From: an uncultured Planctomycetaceae bacterium | GTDB lineage: Bacteria > Planctomycetota > Planctomycetia > Planctomycetales > Planctomycetaceae | DNA: 64,000 nt | NCBI GenBank assembly: GCA_903871805.1 | Contig: CAIQIE010000225.1 | Span: 1-64,000, forward strand | Direction: 5' to 3' | Part shown: positions 28,672 to 38,292 of the stretch, piece after piece | How the letters are laid out: every line of letters starts with the position of its first letter | How positions within the stretch are numbered: position 1 is the first letter of the stretch | Position numbers and translations under genes: made by a program | The notes under the pieces: model-generated | The model's input: the letters and a program-made list of their open reading frames with translations, nothing else | The model's database searches: none | What the model was told of the DNA's origin: nothing

Positions 28672-29203
28672 GAATGGAATCCTGCAATTCTGAAAATGGT
28701 TCATCACCGCATGCCGCCAATGAACGAATCTGAACAACTACGATTTTTTGGGAAAACACGGAGACGCTGAGACAACCAGTTTGCCGGCAAAAAGTTTTTC
28801 CTGCGGGAAAGTCTTTGTTGTGTGGGGTTCAGGCATTTCAGGGTTTCTTCGGGGCCATGGCATTCGCCGAGGGCATTGGACGTGTTTAATCATGCCGGAG
28901 TTTGCGGGAAAACTCCAGTTCTATCCTTCGTTTGCACGTTGAAAATCCTGGGGATTTTCTGTTTGCCTCAAGTGGGATGTTTCTGATTTTCTACAATTCT
29001 GCAGATTCGGGAATATGGGATGGATTGGAACTGGTAGTGGAAGGCCCTGGTTTGAGTGTTTTTTCAGAATCGACCGACACTTTTTTCTCTGAATGCTGTT
29101 CAAGGGAGTGAACCTGCAAAGCAAGCACCTACTCAGAAGAAGCGTCTGAATGTGGGTCTGCTTCCCGTCAATTCTCTCCCCATCTCTGGAACTTTCTGCA
29201 TCT
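28672..29203. other. Divergent intergenic region
   Basis: 532 bp between the TraB-like gene and the small membrane protein gene. No domain-bearing frame, RNA gene or repeat was seen. It should hold promoters for both directions. Confidence 0.4.
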
Positions 29204-29365
29204 ATGATTATTCCTTGTGTAATTGCGTACCTTGATCCCGGCGCTGGCAGCATGTTGCTTCAGGCGATTGTTGGGGGTACGGCTGGCATGCTGGTCTTTG
29301 TTCGTCATTTGTGGCGAACCTATCAGGCGCAGCGCGGGTCGCGTTCATCGATGGATGGGCGGTAA
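29204..29365 (+). CDS. 53-aa membrane protein with AYLDPGAGS motif
   Basis: A small protein starting at the ATG at 29204. It opens MIIPCVIAYLDPGAGSMLLQ, continues as one transmembrane helix (AIVGGTAGMLVFV) and ends in a basic tail (RHLWRTYQAQRGSR). The AYLDPG-GS start followed by one helix is a recurrent small-protein type that I remember beside methyltransferase and membrane sulfatase genes. Its TAA stop (29363-29365) is in the same frame as the methyltransferase gene that starts 3 nt later, so the two are surely co-translated. Confidence 0.7.
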   Translation: MIIPCVIAYLDPGAGSMLLQAIVGGTAGMLVFVRHLWRTYQAQRGSRSSMDGR

Positions 29366-29368
29366 GCC

Positions 29369-30814
29369 TTGGCTGGATCCCTATCGGAACCATCGTTTGT
29401 CTCTGGTTCGTGGCGCGACCGATCCTCTCGGGTTTTTGAGTACGACCATCGTGTGTTTCGGGCGCTGGATGAAGCGGCCGCAGATACGTGGAACTCGATC
29501 ACGGCAACCAGATTCTTTCGTGACGCTCTGACAGCGGGCGAGATTGTTGGGACGAAGGTCTCTTCGGAAGCGGGGGGCTTTGTGCGCAGTGCCGGATATA
29601 GTTGCGCACTGGAGCACGACCGAATAGCGACGATTTCGTGGCCGTGGGAGTGGTCGTTTTCGATGCTGCAGGATGCTGCATTGCTGCAACTCAGGTTGTT
29701 GGCAAATGCTTTGCAGGAAGACTGCGCACTTTCAGACGCGACTCCGTTCAACTATCAGTTTGAAGGCGTAAAGCCGCTGCTGATGGATACGGGTTCGCTT
29801 GTGGTGCTGCGTGAAGGGCAGACATGGGAAGGTTATCGCCAGTTCTGTGAGCAGTTTTTGAATCCCCTGTTGCTTCAGGCGTGGAAGGGTGTGGACTTTC
29901 AACCGTGGCTCAGGGGGCGTCTGGAAGGAATTACCGCGGAGCAGTTCAGTCATCTGTTGTCTGCACGGGATTTGCTGCGCCGCGGGGCTCTGACGCATGT
30001 CTGGCTGCACGCACGTCTGTCGCGGCATGGGCAGGCTGTGTCGGTTTCTGATTCATTGAGTTCTGCGGGATTTCACAAAGACATCATTCTCAGAAACGTC
30101 GCAGGACTGCAGAAGATTGTCCGTGATCTGCGGTGGGCTCCCGGGCGATCATCGTGGTCTGAATACGTTCAGCAGTGTCCCCATGTGACAGATGACGAAC
30201 CCGTAAAGTCGGCATTTGTTCGGGAAGCCTGTGTGCAGTTTTCCCCAGGAATGGTCTGGGATATTGGCTGCAATCAGGGGCATTATTCCAGGATTGCTGC
30301 AGAGTTTTCGCGAGTACTTGCGCTGGATTCGGACCACCTGACAATTGACCGTCTTTATCAACGGCTGCGGGACGAAGCCAGCGCCAGTCGGACACCCGGT
30401 CGGATTACGCCTCTGATTTTCAACGTTGCGGATCCTGCACCATCGCTGGGGTGGCGACATCAGGAGCGACCGTGTCTGGAAGAGCGTTCGCGTCCTGATC
30501 TGGTATTCAGTCTTGCCCTGATTCATCACCTTGTGATTGGCAGCAATCTGCGCCTCGGAGATGTGCTGGACTGGTTGCACAGCCTGCAGTCGGGAGTCGT
30601 CCTTGAGTGGGTTGATCGACAGGATCCGATGGTTGTGCAGATGTTGAAAAATCGGCGAGATATTTTTTCGGATTATCATGAAGAGCGTTTGCTGGAGGAA
30701 TTGACGGGGCGATTCACGATCCTTCGGAGCGTTCAGCTTCCTTCAAAAACCAGACGTTTGTACCTGCTGCAGCCTGTTTCAGGCACAGTCACCGGGAAAC
30801 GGACCGTGGGGTAG
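29369..30814 (+). CDS. NoeA-like SAM-dependent methyltransferase
   Basis: A 481-aa protein. The start is TTG at 29369; a TAA in frame at 29363 rules out anything longer. The N-terminal half carries the kinase-like region seen in this family (PWEWSFSMLQDAALLQL, GVKPLLMDTGSLVVL, FCEQFLNPLLL). The C-terminal half is a class I methyltransferase with motif I MVWDIGCNQGHYSRIA and VLALDSDHLTIDRLY. The target is unknown; relatives are annotated nodulation protein NoeA-like. It is flanked by the tiny membrane protein and a membrane sulfatase, which suggests a joint role at the envelope. Confidence 0.72.
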   Translation: MAGSLSEPSFVSGSWRDRSSRVFEYDHRVFRALDEAAADTWNSITATRFFRDALTAGEIVGTKVSSEAGGFVRSAGYSCALEHDRIATISWPWEWSFSMLQDAALLQLRLLANALQEDCALSDATPFNYQFEGVKPLLMDTGSLVVLREGQTWEGYRQFCEQFLNPLLLQAWKGVDFQPWLRGRLEGITAEQFSHLLSARDLLRRGALTHVWLHARLSRHGQAVSVSDSLSSAGFHKDIILRNVAGLQKIVRDLRWAPGRSSWSEYVQQCPHVTDDEPVKSAFVREACVQFSPGMVWDIGCNQGHYSRIAAEFSRVLALDSDHLTIDRLYQRLRDEASASRTPGRITPLIFNVADPAPSLGWRHQERPCLEERSRPDLVFSLALIHHLVIGSNLRLGDVLDWLHSLQSGVVLEWVDRQDPMVVQMLKNRRDIFSDYHEERLLEELTGRFTILRSVQLPSKTRRLYLLQPVSGTVTGKRTVG

Positions 30815-31118
30815 ATGACATCTCTGCGACAGTCCGCACATACCTCGTCACTGCATCGCTGAAACTCCGTAGTCAGACCTCAAATCCATTCGACTTCGAC
30901 ACTCACGGCAGGGCATCAGGAGCTGGCGGGATTGGGCTGAAAACCTGTGGTCTTCAGCGACTGACGCCGCGAATAATCTGTGCACAGTGGCCTTGAGATT
31001 TTTCAACCGAAGTTTTGAGACGAGCGTGATATTTGGCTGGAAGTTTTTGGTGCTGTGCTGAAGTCCGCCGGTTTTGTTCCTCCTTCATCCGTACGCTGGA
31101 ATAATTACAGGATTGCAG
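30815..31118. other. Intergenic gap in the methyltransferase-sulfatase row
   Basis: 304 bp. No hairpin followed by a T run, repeat or RNA gene was noticed. The sulfatase may have its own promoter here. Confidence 0.35.
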
Positions 31119-33338
31119 ATGTCACAGCCCCAAAGAGGCGTTGCCAGTTCCGACAGCGGGACTCGTCAGTTACTGCATCTGCTTGCGCTGAATGCATTTG
31201 CCCTTGCCCAGCCCATCATGGATCGCCTGAGGTCCAATCCGGAATACCTGATTCTGGAAGACTACTCTGCATCGGCAGTTTTCATCACGCTGGCACTCGT
31301 GTTGATCGCACCACCGGTTGGTCTCTGGCTGATCGTCCGAGGCCTGCGTTGGATTGGGATGACTGGAACAAGCAACGTCATAATGAGTACCAGCATGGCG
31401 TTGTATGGTATCCTGACCATGCTGATCCTCATGCGGTGGGTATGTTCTTCGATGCGTCTGCTGGAGCAGGGGATTCCGGAAACGGTCGTGGCCGTTGTTG
31501 CGGCCGTGACGGGACTCTTTCTTCCGTGGCTGCGAAATCGTTCAGAGTTGTTTCGACAGGGGCTTTCGCTGCTGTCGATTGGTCTGATTCTGTTTCCTGC
31601 GGGCCTGCTGATGTCGGCTCCAGTTCGTCAGCACGTGCTGAAACTGGAATCGCCGCATGAGCAGCCGCGATCCACAATAAAAAATCCTGTGCCGGTCGTG
31701 ATGATCATTCTTGACGGACTTAGCGGCATGTCACTGCTGGACAAGCAGCACGAGATTGACAGGGATCGCTATCCGTCCTTTGCACGGCTGGCCGCGATCA
31801 GTCATTTTTACCGCAATGCGACCACGGTTCATACACGCACAGATCATGCAGTCCCGGCCCTGCTGGCAAGTACGATTCCTGAGGAATGGCGTTCACCGGT
31901 TGAGGCGGACTATCCTCAGAATCTTTTTCGGATGATTTTTGACAGTCAGCAATACGACATGAGTGTCTTCGAGCCTGTCACTCGGCTTTGCCCGGCCGAG
32001 CTTCGGCAGATTGAGCATCAGTGGAGCCTGACGCGTCAGATCAGGACGCTTCTGACCACAACGCTGACCGTCTACGTTCAGGGATCATTGCCGCAGGAGC
32101 TATCCGGAGGATTTCCCGTTATTCCGCGCGAGTGGTTTGGTTTGATTCCCCGGACAGTCGGCGGCAGGAAGTCCATGAAAGGACAGATCGTGTACGCGTG
32201 GGACGAGTATCGTCAGGCGCAGGTGGAACACTTTCTTGAGTGTCTGGCCCCAGGGGAACGCCCCGGCTTTCGGTTTCTGCACATTGCACTTCCTCACTAT
32301 CCATGGTCAATTCTGCCTTCTGGTCAGTCCTGCCTTCAGTACCCGAAACTTTCGCAGCCCACCTATGGACTGCTGCAGGAAACCTGGTCCACAGATCCGT
32401 GGCCGGTGCAGCAGGCCTGGCAGAGAAATCTGCTGCAGTTGCAGTACGCAGATCGCTGCCTTGGAAAGGTGCTTGATCGTCTGGAATCCACGGGGCAGTT
32501 GCGGCAGGCGCTGGTGATTGTGACGGCAGACCATGGGATGTCGTTTGTTCCCGGAGCCAGTCTGCGTGAACCGACGGACGAGACGCTTCCCGACATCCTT
32601 CCGATTCCCCTGTTTGTAAAATTGCCAGGGCAAACGGTCGACAGTATCTCCGACCGAAACGTGGAGACTATCGATATTCTTCCGACGATTGCGGAGGTGC
32701 TGCAGATGGACGCAGCCCCGGAATGGCAAGGCGCATCTCTGCTTTCCGGACAGGAGCGGCCAAGGAAGACAATTCGGGGGTCTTTGAATACGATCCTTGA
32801 GCCCAACTTTCAGGCTCGATTTCGGCACATTGAGCGGCTGACCGAGGTTTTTGGAACCGGCGGTGTGGATGATCGTCTTGGGAAGCTGAATCATCGTCCG
32901 GATTTGGTCGGTCGACTGGTATCAGACTTCACAGTGGACCAGTCAGAATGGGTCACATGGGTAACCCGCAGGCAGGTTCAGGCGCTTGTGAAGGTGCAAC
33001 CAGGGGACCTTGGCACAGACTACGTCCCGGCTCTGATCCATGGAAAGCTCCAGGGCGGAAGTCCGCCAGCAGCACCAGTGTCTCTGGCCATCGCGGTAAA
33101 CGGCCGCATCTGCGTGACCACCCGAACGAGCACAGACGCGAATGTGGGTTTGGCGTGGAGTGTCCTGATTCCACCGGAAGATTTGCCTGCCCTTGCAACC
33201 CCGCTGGAGATTTACGAGATCAGCGACGAGGGCGAAGGTTTACTGCGGCGGATTGCGAGTCCGGAAGGAGCGGAACTGGATCTTCGGGACATCCTTGAGG
33301 CCTGGAGCGAACCCCGGTTGCCAATGAAATTGCCTTGA
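31119..33338 (+). CDS. Membrane-anchored sulfatase/alkaline-phosphatase superfamily protein
   Basis: A 739-aa protein from the ATG at 31119. Four transmembrane segments occupy residues ~40-180. An alkaline-phosphatase-fold domain follows: first metal Asp in MIILDGLSGMSLLD, probable Thr/Ser nucleophile region TTVHTRTDHAVPALLAS, and metal ligands in VTADHGMSF. There is no C-x-P-x-R sulfatase signature, so a phospho- or phosphoethanolamine-type transferase is as likely as a sulfatase. The layout resembles LtaS/EptA-type proteins. It is third in the small-protein, methyltransferase, sulfatase row. Confidence 0.75.
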   Translation: MSQPQRGVASSDSGTRQLLHLLALNAFALAQPIMDRLRSNPEYLILEDYSASAVFITLALVLIAPPVGLWLIVRGLRWIGMTGTSNVIMSTSMALYGILTMLILMRWVCSSMRLLEQGIPETVVAVVAAVTGLFLPWLRNRSELFRQGLSLLSIGLILFPAGLLMSAPVRQHVLKLESPHEQPRSTIKNPVPVVMIILDGLSGMSLLDKQHEIDRDRYPSFARLAAISHFYRNATTVHTRTDHAVPALLASTIPEEWRSPVEADYPQNLFRMIFDSQQYDMSVFEPVTRLCPAELRQIEHQWSLTRQIRTLLTTTLTVYVQGSLPQELSGGFPVIPREWFGLIPRTVGGRKSMKGQIVYAWDEYRQAQVEHFLECLAPGERPGFRFLHIALPHYPWSILPSGQSCLQYPKLSQPTYGLLQETWSTDPWPVQQAWQRNLLQLQYADRCLGKVLDRLESTGQLRQALVIVTADHGMSFVPGASLREPTDETLPDILPIPLFVKLPGQTVDSISDRNVETIDILPTIAEVLQMDAAPEWQGASLLSGQERPRKTIRGSLNTILEPNFQARFRHIERLTEVFGTGGVDDRLGKLNHRPDLVGRLVSDFTVDQSEWVTWVTRRQVQALVKVQPGDLGTDYVPALIHGKLQGGSPPAAPVSLAIAVNGRICVTTRTSTDANVGLAWSVLIPPEDLPALATPLEIYEISDEGEGLLRRIASPEGAELDLRDILEAWSEPRLPMKLP

Positions 33339-33447
33339 TCGCGGGGAATTCCTGATTTTTGGACTTGAAAAGGCCGAAGAGAGGGCGCGGAAATCGGGCA
33401 GGGGAGCTGAAGAATCTGTGATTCGGAATTCCGATGGGGAATGCGGT

Positions 33448-33476
33448 TTGACGCTTCCCGGATCGCCCTGTATCAT
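33448..33476 (+). promoter_or_regulatory. Predicted promoter of rpsB
   Basis: TTGACG at 33448-33453 and TATCAT at 33471-33476 with a 17-bp spacer. Transcription from about 33483 would give a leader near 180 nt before the rpsB ATG at 33666, long enough for translational control by ribosomal protein S2, as known in other bacteria. I could not identify a conserved leader fold. Confidence 0.6.
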
Positions 33477-33665
33477 ACGCCGCTTCGTTTTTGGGGAAAT
33501 CACGGGATTTCTCCCCGGAATTTGTCACCTCCGGTATTTTGATCGGTGACGTGCTGCGTGTCAAAATGCGAAATTCGCGGTTTGGCATTCACACAATTGT
33601 TCTGTGCCGTGGTCAAAATTTGACTGCGGCAATGTGGCGACGTCCACAGAAACAGGAGATCGGCA

Positions 33666-34421
33666 ATGGCTGAGATTGTGGTGAAAGACATTCTGGATGC
33701 AGGTGTCCATTACGGACATCGTTCCAGTCGTTGGAACCCCAAGATGCGACCGTACATTTACGGTCGTCGTAACCAGATTCATATTATCGACATCAAAGAA
33801 ACGATCCGCGGGCTGATTCGCGCTCGGAAGTATCTTCTGAAGGTCGCTGCTCAGGGTGGATTGATTCTGTTCGTCGGTACCAAGCGACAGGCTGCTGCAT
33901 CAATCGAAGAGCTGGCCCTTGATTGCCGGATGCCATTCTGTACAGAGCGATGGCTGGGTGGTACGCTGACAAACTTCCGCACGATTCGTACTCGGCTGAA
34001 GCGTCTGGAAGAACTGGAAAAGATTCGTGAATCAGACGGCATCCGCAACTACTCAAAGAAGATGCAGTCCACGCTGAATCGCGAGTACCAGAAAATTTAC
34101 CGCAACCTGAACGGTATGCGTGAAATGAATCGATTGCCGGAATGCCTGGTGATCGTTGACCCAACCAAGGAAAAGAATGCCGTTCATGAAGCACGACTGC
34201 TGGGCATTAAGGTTGTCGCGCTAATCGATACGGACTCTGATCCGGACATGGTTGACCTGCCGATTCCGGGAAATGACGACAGTCTGCGATCGATTCGACT
34301 GGTGATTCAGCATCTGTCAGATGCCATCAAGCAGGGACGCAGCCTGCGTCCTGAAGATCCTCGCAAGAAGGATGAAGGCGCTGACGAAGCCTACAAGGCT
34401 GTGCCTTCAATCCGCGACTGA
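33666..34421 (+). CDS. rpsB: 30S ribosomal protein S2
   Basis: A 251-aa protein of normal length. Diagnostic stretches are [23 protein letters not shown] near the start, [30 protein letters not shown] and [21 protein letters not shown]2 binds the small subunit with S1 near the mRNA exit. The ATG at 33666 follows AGGAGAT. It is separated from tsf by an intrinsic terminator, unlike the simple rpsB-tsf co-transcription of many bacteria. Confidence 0.97.
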   Translation: MAEIVVKDILDAGVHYGHRSSRWNPKMRPYIYGRRNQIHIIDIKETIRGLIRARKYLLKVAAQGGLILFVGTKRQAAASIEELALDCRMPFCTERWLGGTLTNFRTIRTRLKRLEELEKIRESDGIRNYSKKMQSTLNREYQKIYRNLNGMREMNRLPECLVIVDPTKEKNAVHEARLLGIKVVALIDTDSDPDMVDLPIPGNDDSLRSIRLVIQHLSDAIKQGRSLRPEDPRKKDEGADEAYKAVPSIRD

Positions 34422-34790
34422 TGAAATCAGGTTCGCCTTCACACAGGCCTGAGGGATGTTTATTCCGGCGGGTCTGTGTCACTGGCTGATCCTGGATTTG
34501 ATAGAAGCGCTGATGCGACGGTTCGGTGGCGAACCGTCGCATCTTTATTGAAGTTTGTGTTAAGTTGACAAAACCTGTCTATAAGCACTGCAGCGTTGGT
34601 CTGCTGCGGTTGCCAGCGCCCTGCCTGTGCAGGCTGTGTGCCCAAAATCGTATTGGGGCTCTCTAAAAAGCAGCCATGGTGAACATCGCGGGGTTCGCTG
34701 ATCTGTTCATTGATATTCCGTTTTGGTTGTGCCTGGCGTTCCGGTACTAATCGATCGTCGGACAACCGTGAAGAACCAGGGAGTTTACAG
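34422..34790. other. rpsB-tsf intergenic region
   Basis: 369 bp. It contains the rpsB terminator (34512-34549). It also has an AT-rich patch with TTGACA at 34565 and TATAAG at 34580, spaced too closely (9 bp) to be a standard pair, though either hexamer could belong to a tsf promoter. No frame is supported. Confidence 0.45.
34512..34549 (+). terminator. Intrinsic terminator after rpsB
   Basis: A perfect 14-bp stem (34512-34525 with 34530-34543), loop GTGG, followed by TTTATT. It lies about 90 bp after the rpsB stop and 240 bp before tsf, so it should cut or attenuate read-through into tsf. Confidence 0.85.
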
Positions 34791-35630
34791 ATGGCCGAAA
34801 TTACAGCAGCAGCCGTGAAGGCTCTTCGTGAAAAAACCGACCTCCCGATGATGGAGTGCAAGAAGGCTCTGACCGAGGCTGGTGGTGATGAAGCCAAAGC
34901 CATTCAGATCCTGAAGGAAATGTTTAAGAAGGTCCAGGAAAAGCGAGCCGACAACGTCACCGGGGAAGGTCGAATTTTTCTGGCCTGTCTGCCTGATAAT
35001 TCAGAAGCAGCCATGGTCGAAATTCAGTGCGAGTCGGCTCCGGTGGCAACCGGAGAAGTAATGCTGCAGTTTGGACAGGCGTTGGTGGGCCATCTGCTAA
35101 GAGGTCCCGGAGCTGCTGATCCTGCGGCCCTGATGGCTCAGACAGCGACGGGCGCCAGCCAGTCGTTCCAGGCCCAGTACGAAGAAATTGTTAACAAAAT
35201 TCGTGAAAAGATCGTGATCAACAAAATCGCCCGAGTCAAAGGACCGGTTAGTGGTTACGTTCACCACGACTTTAAAATCGGGGTTCTGTTGATTGCTTCT
35301 GGCGAGGGAAAAAACCACGAAGTTCTGAAGGATGTCGCGATGCATATCGCCGCCCTCAACCCTGCTGTCACAAAACCGGAAGACCTCAATCCGGCTATGG
35401 TCAACGAAGAACGCGAAAGGCTCAAAGCCGAAGCGCGAGCTTCTGGTAAGCCCGAGAACATCATCGACAAGATGGTCGACGGTCGCATGAAACTGTACTT
35501 TGCAGAACAGGGTGCTCTGACCATGCAGCCATTTGCAAAGGACGACAAAAAGACTGTGAGTCAGGCACTGTCAGAGGCTGGATTTGAAGCTGTGAAGTTT
35601 CTCCGCTGGAAGGTCGGCGTGGCGGGCTGA
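34791..35630 (+). CDS. tsf: Translation elongation factor Ts
   Basis: A 279-aa protein from the ATG at 34791. The N-terminal domain has the signature VKALREKTDLPMMECKKALTEAGGDEAKA. The core domains follow with YVHHDFKIGVLLIASG and VAMHIAALNP. EF-Ts recycles EF-Tu by GDP/GTP exchange. The order rpsB-tsf-pyrH is conserved in many phyla. It sits between two strong terminators and so appears to be its own transcription unit. Confidence 0.97.
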   Translation: MAEITAAAVKALREKTDLPMMECKKALTEAGGDEAKAIQILKEMFKKVQEKRADNVTGEGRIFLACLPDNSEAAMVEIQCESAPVATGEVMLQFGQALVGHLLRGPGAADPAALMAQTATGASQSFQAQYEEIVNKIREKIVINKIARVKGPVSGYVHHDFKIGVLLIASGEGKNHEVLKDVAMHIAALNPAVTKPEDLNPAMVNEERERLKAEARASGKPENIIDKMVDGRMKLYFAEQGALTMQPFAKDDKKTVSQALSEAGFEAVKFLRWKVGVAG

Positions 35631-35655
35631 TGCCCAATCAGACCAGAGAAATACC

Positions 35656-35690
35656 AAAGCCCGGTGTTCTGTGAACACCGGGCTTTTCTT
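35656..35690 (+). terminator. Intrinsic terminator after tsf
   Basis: A perfect 14-bp stem (35656-35669 with 35673-35686), 3-nt loop TGT, then TTCTT. It lies 26 bp after the tsf stop. Confidence 0.92.
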
Positions 35691-35899
35691 ATGGATCTTC
35701 CTGATTTCGCAGACCCCCGTTGTCTGCCTTTAAAAAACGCCGCAAATGGCTTCGGGCTGGTTGTCCTCCGGAAGATCGGATGACGGACATTTCCTACGTC
35801 AGACTGTTGCGGGATCTGCTAAACTTCGGAAAACAAACACCGGGCACTCTGACTGTTTCTGCGGGCCTGGCAATTTACTGTAACACGGGATTTCTACTG

Positions 35900-36646
35900 A
35901 TGACAACGACAACAAATCGCTCTCCTTACCGTCGAGTTCTGCTGAAGATCAGCGGAGAGAGTTTCTGCCGCGAGGGTGAATCCGGTATCAGTATGAATGA
36001 GCTGTCCTCTGTGGCGGGTCAGATTCGTGATGTCGTTCAGAAGGGAATACAACTTGCGATCGTGTGCGGTGGTGGCAATATCCTTCGTGGAAAGCAGTTT
36101 GCGGATATTAGTCAGTCCATCGTACCGTCCACGGCGCACTACATGGGGATGTTGGCCACTGTGATTAACGGGCTGGCGCTTCAGGATGCACTGGAAAGCG
36201 CAGGTGTTCAGACACGATTGCAAAGTGCCATTCGCATGGAGGGGGTTGCAGAACCCTTCATTCGCCGCCGATGTCTGCGTCATCTGGAAAAGGGGCGTGT
36301 GGTGATCCTTGCGGCTGGCACTGGAAGTCCGTTTGTGACCACAGATACGGCAGCGGCTTTGCGAGCTCGTGAAATTGATGCGGAAGTGGTTCTGAAGGGG
36401 ACCAAGGTAGACGGGGTCTATTCCGAGGATCCACTGCGAAATCCGCATGCCATTCGTTATTCGGATATCACATTCCGAGAAGTGCTGTCTCAGAACCTGC
36501 AGGTCATGGATGCACAGGCCATGCATCACTGCATGGAACACAACATTGACATCATTGTGTTTAACTACAAACGAGTCGGCAACATCGCACGCGTGGTGGC
36601 TGGTGAGCGAATTGGGACTCGTGTTTCCAACGAGCCGCGAAGCTGA
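35900..36646 (+). CDS. pyrH: UMP kinase
   Basis: A 248-aa protein. The frame opens at 35720, but the family start matches the ATG at 35900 ([21 protein letters not shown]). UMP kinase phosphorylates UMP to UDP with ATP. Motifs are [48 protein letters not shown] and [14 protein letters not shown]. The frr gene that often follows pyrH is absent; the next genes run in the opposite direction. Confidence 0.96.
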   Translation: MTTTTNRSPYRRVLLKISGESFCREGESGISMNELSSVAGQIRDVVQKGIQLAIVCGGGNILRGKQFADISQSIVPSTAHYMGMLATVINGLALQDALESAGVQTRLQSAIRMEGVAEPFIRRRCLRHLEKGRVVILAAGTGSPFVTTDTAAALRAREIDAEVVLKGTKVDGVYSEDPLRNPHAIRYSDITFREVLSQNLQVMDAQAMHHCMEHNIDIIVFNYKRVGNIARVVAGERIGTRVSNEPRS

Positions 36647-36845
36647 CGCCCCTTCCTGCGTTTCAGTACCCGGGAAAAAGGAACCAGGCTGCCATGCATA
36701 TTTGTCAGGTAGCAGGGGGCCTGTGTGGCCCACGCGGAGAACACCGGAACTGTTTGTGCCCGAGCAGTTCCGGCTATTTCTGAGGCAGGATCATTCTTCA
36801 GGGGCAAGGTGTCTCGCTCGATCCGGATTGCAGTGTCCAGCGGAC

Positions 36846-38264
36846 TCAGACAATATGGCGTCCACCGGGCTCCGCAAGGGGCATCGGCTGACCAGAGCCG
36901 GCCGTTCCGGCAGCGGATAAAAAGCGTTCCTGAATCATCGCCAGACCGTCCCGCAGACTCTGCCGTGACGGCAGCATGATCAGTGATCGCTGGCGGTAGA
37001 TCATCACCACCACGAGAATATTCCAGATGCAGCGTCCCAGCAGATAGGCCAGAGCGGCACCTTCGACTGCTGCCATCCGGCTGAAAACATACAGCAGTAC
37101 TAACTGCAGGGGAATGTAGGCGAACAGCAGGCGACTGTAAGCCCGTTCCATGCCGGTGGTCTGCATGACCGGGATTGTCGGCCCGGTCAGGCAATCCACG
37201 ATGGTGGCCAGCAACAATGCGGGCAGAAGTACTGTCACAGTCTGCCATTGTATCCCGAGGATCCGTACGAACAGGGGTGAGGCGACCATGATCGCTGCGC
37301 ACAGCGCAGTGGAGATCAGAAAAATGAGTGTTGCCGCGTTTCGGGCAAGCACCCGGGATTCGTCGTTTCTGCCGGAATGATACAGCCTCGCAAATCCCGG
37401 AATCAGACTCATATTCAGGAGACCAAGCGGGATGCTGGGCAGACCTGCAATCAGCATAGCGTAGGAGAGCTGAGCGGTGTCAGCGAAGCTGCAGCCCGCA
37501 GCAACAGCGAGGGGAATACTTCGCTGGCAGAGGATGCCTCCGACGGCGACAAAGACAAACGGAAGACCGGCATGAAACCGATCGCGCAGGGCACCGTTCG
37601 GCAGAATGTTGCTGGCTATTGCTGCCGAGTAGAGGGGTTTCAGGACTCCGTGGCACGAGGTGAGTCCCCAGACGGTGATGGTCAGTCCGGAAAACAGCAG
37701 GGCGGCGGTTCTGGCTGTCAGTGCCGATGGCATAAGTAAGAACAAACCCGGCAGCAGAATCAGGGAGCACCCCGGGATCAGAATCTGTTCCGGCATCACA
37801 GCTCGCCGCGTGCCGATCAGAGGAATCGCAATCCACTGTCTCAGGTAGGTCAGTGTCAGCGGCCCGAACATCAGTGCGGCCAGCAGTGTCGTTTCACGCC
37901 ATGGGTAAAGTCTGAGCTGGTGACAGAGCAAAGCGATCACCAGACAGCCGGCGAGCAACGCGCCGGACACCAGCAGAGCACATCGATGGGTAAGACGAAC
38001 TTCCGGGGCCGCGTCATCCAGCGATGGCCGGATCGACAGGTTCCGGATCAGAATCCGATCCGTTCCAAGTGGTGCGAGGGTTGCGAGCAGCATCGCAAGG
38101 GACAATCCGGCGCTGTAGGTTCCGTATTCTGCGGGTCCGAGGAGTTTTGCGGTCAGGGTCGTGGATGCGAACAGCAGCAGGATCCCGAGCGCGCGAATCA
38201 GCAGGGTTCCCGAGGCCGCGGAACGGATGGATTCCTTCCCTGATTCTGATCCTGAGACACTCAC
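36846..38264 (-). CDS. Polysaccharide flippase (Wzx/MOP family)
   Basis: A 472-aa protein with ~12 hydrophobic segments, typical of MOP-superfamily lipid-linked oligosaccharide translocases. The N-terminus reads ALGILLLFASTTLTAKLLGPAEYGTYSAGLSL, the classic RfbX/Wzx opening. I choose the GTG at 38264 because a CTGGAG ribosome binding site lies 6 nt upstream; an in-frame TTG at 38270 would overlap that site. It would flip an undecaprenyl-linked sugar chain across the inner membrane. It is the last gene of a six-gene minus-strand row, 28 bp after the dehydratase. Confidence 0.82.
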   Translation of the reverse strand: MSVSGSESGKESIRSAASGTLLIRALGILLLFASTTLTAKLLGPAEYGTYSAGLSLAMLLATLAPLGTDRILIRNLSIRPSLDDAAPEVRLTHRCALLVSGALLAGCLVIALLCHQLRLYPWRETTLLAALMFGPLTLTYLRQWIAIPLIGTRRAVMPEQILIPGCSLILLPGLFLLMPSALTARTAALLFSGLTITVWGLTSCHGVLKPLYSAAIASNILPNGALRDRFHAGLPFVFVAVGGILCQRSIPLAVAAGCSFADTAQLSYAMLIAGLPSIPLGLLNMSLIPGFARLYHSGRNDESRVLARNAATLIFLISTALCAAIMVASPLFVRILGIQWQTVTVLLPALLLATIVDCLTGPTIPVMQTTGMERAYSRLLFAYIPLQLVLLYVFSRMAAVEGAALAYLLGRCIWNILVVVMIYRQRSLIMLPSRQSLRDGLAMIQERFLSAAGTAGSGQPMPLAEPGGRHIV

Positions 38265-38292
38265 GGTCAACTCCAGAGTTCTGTCGGCAGGA

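Noticed and set aside
31119-33338. Formylglycine-type sulfatase
   Set aside because: The C/S-x-P-x-R sulfatase signature is missing; the protein shares only the alkaline-phosphatase fold, so the specific activity is left open.
36565-37302. 245-aa minus-strand frame after pyrH
   Set aside because: Overlaps the ends of both the flippase and pyrH genes in another frame; no motif.
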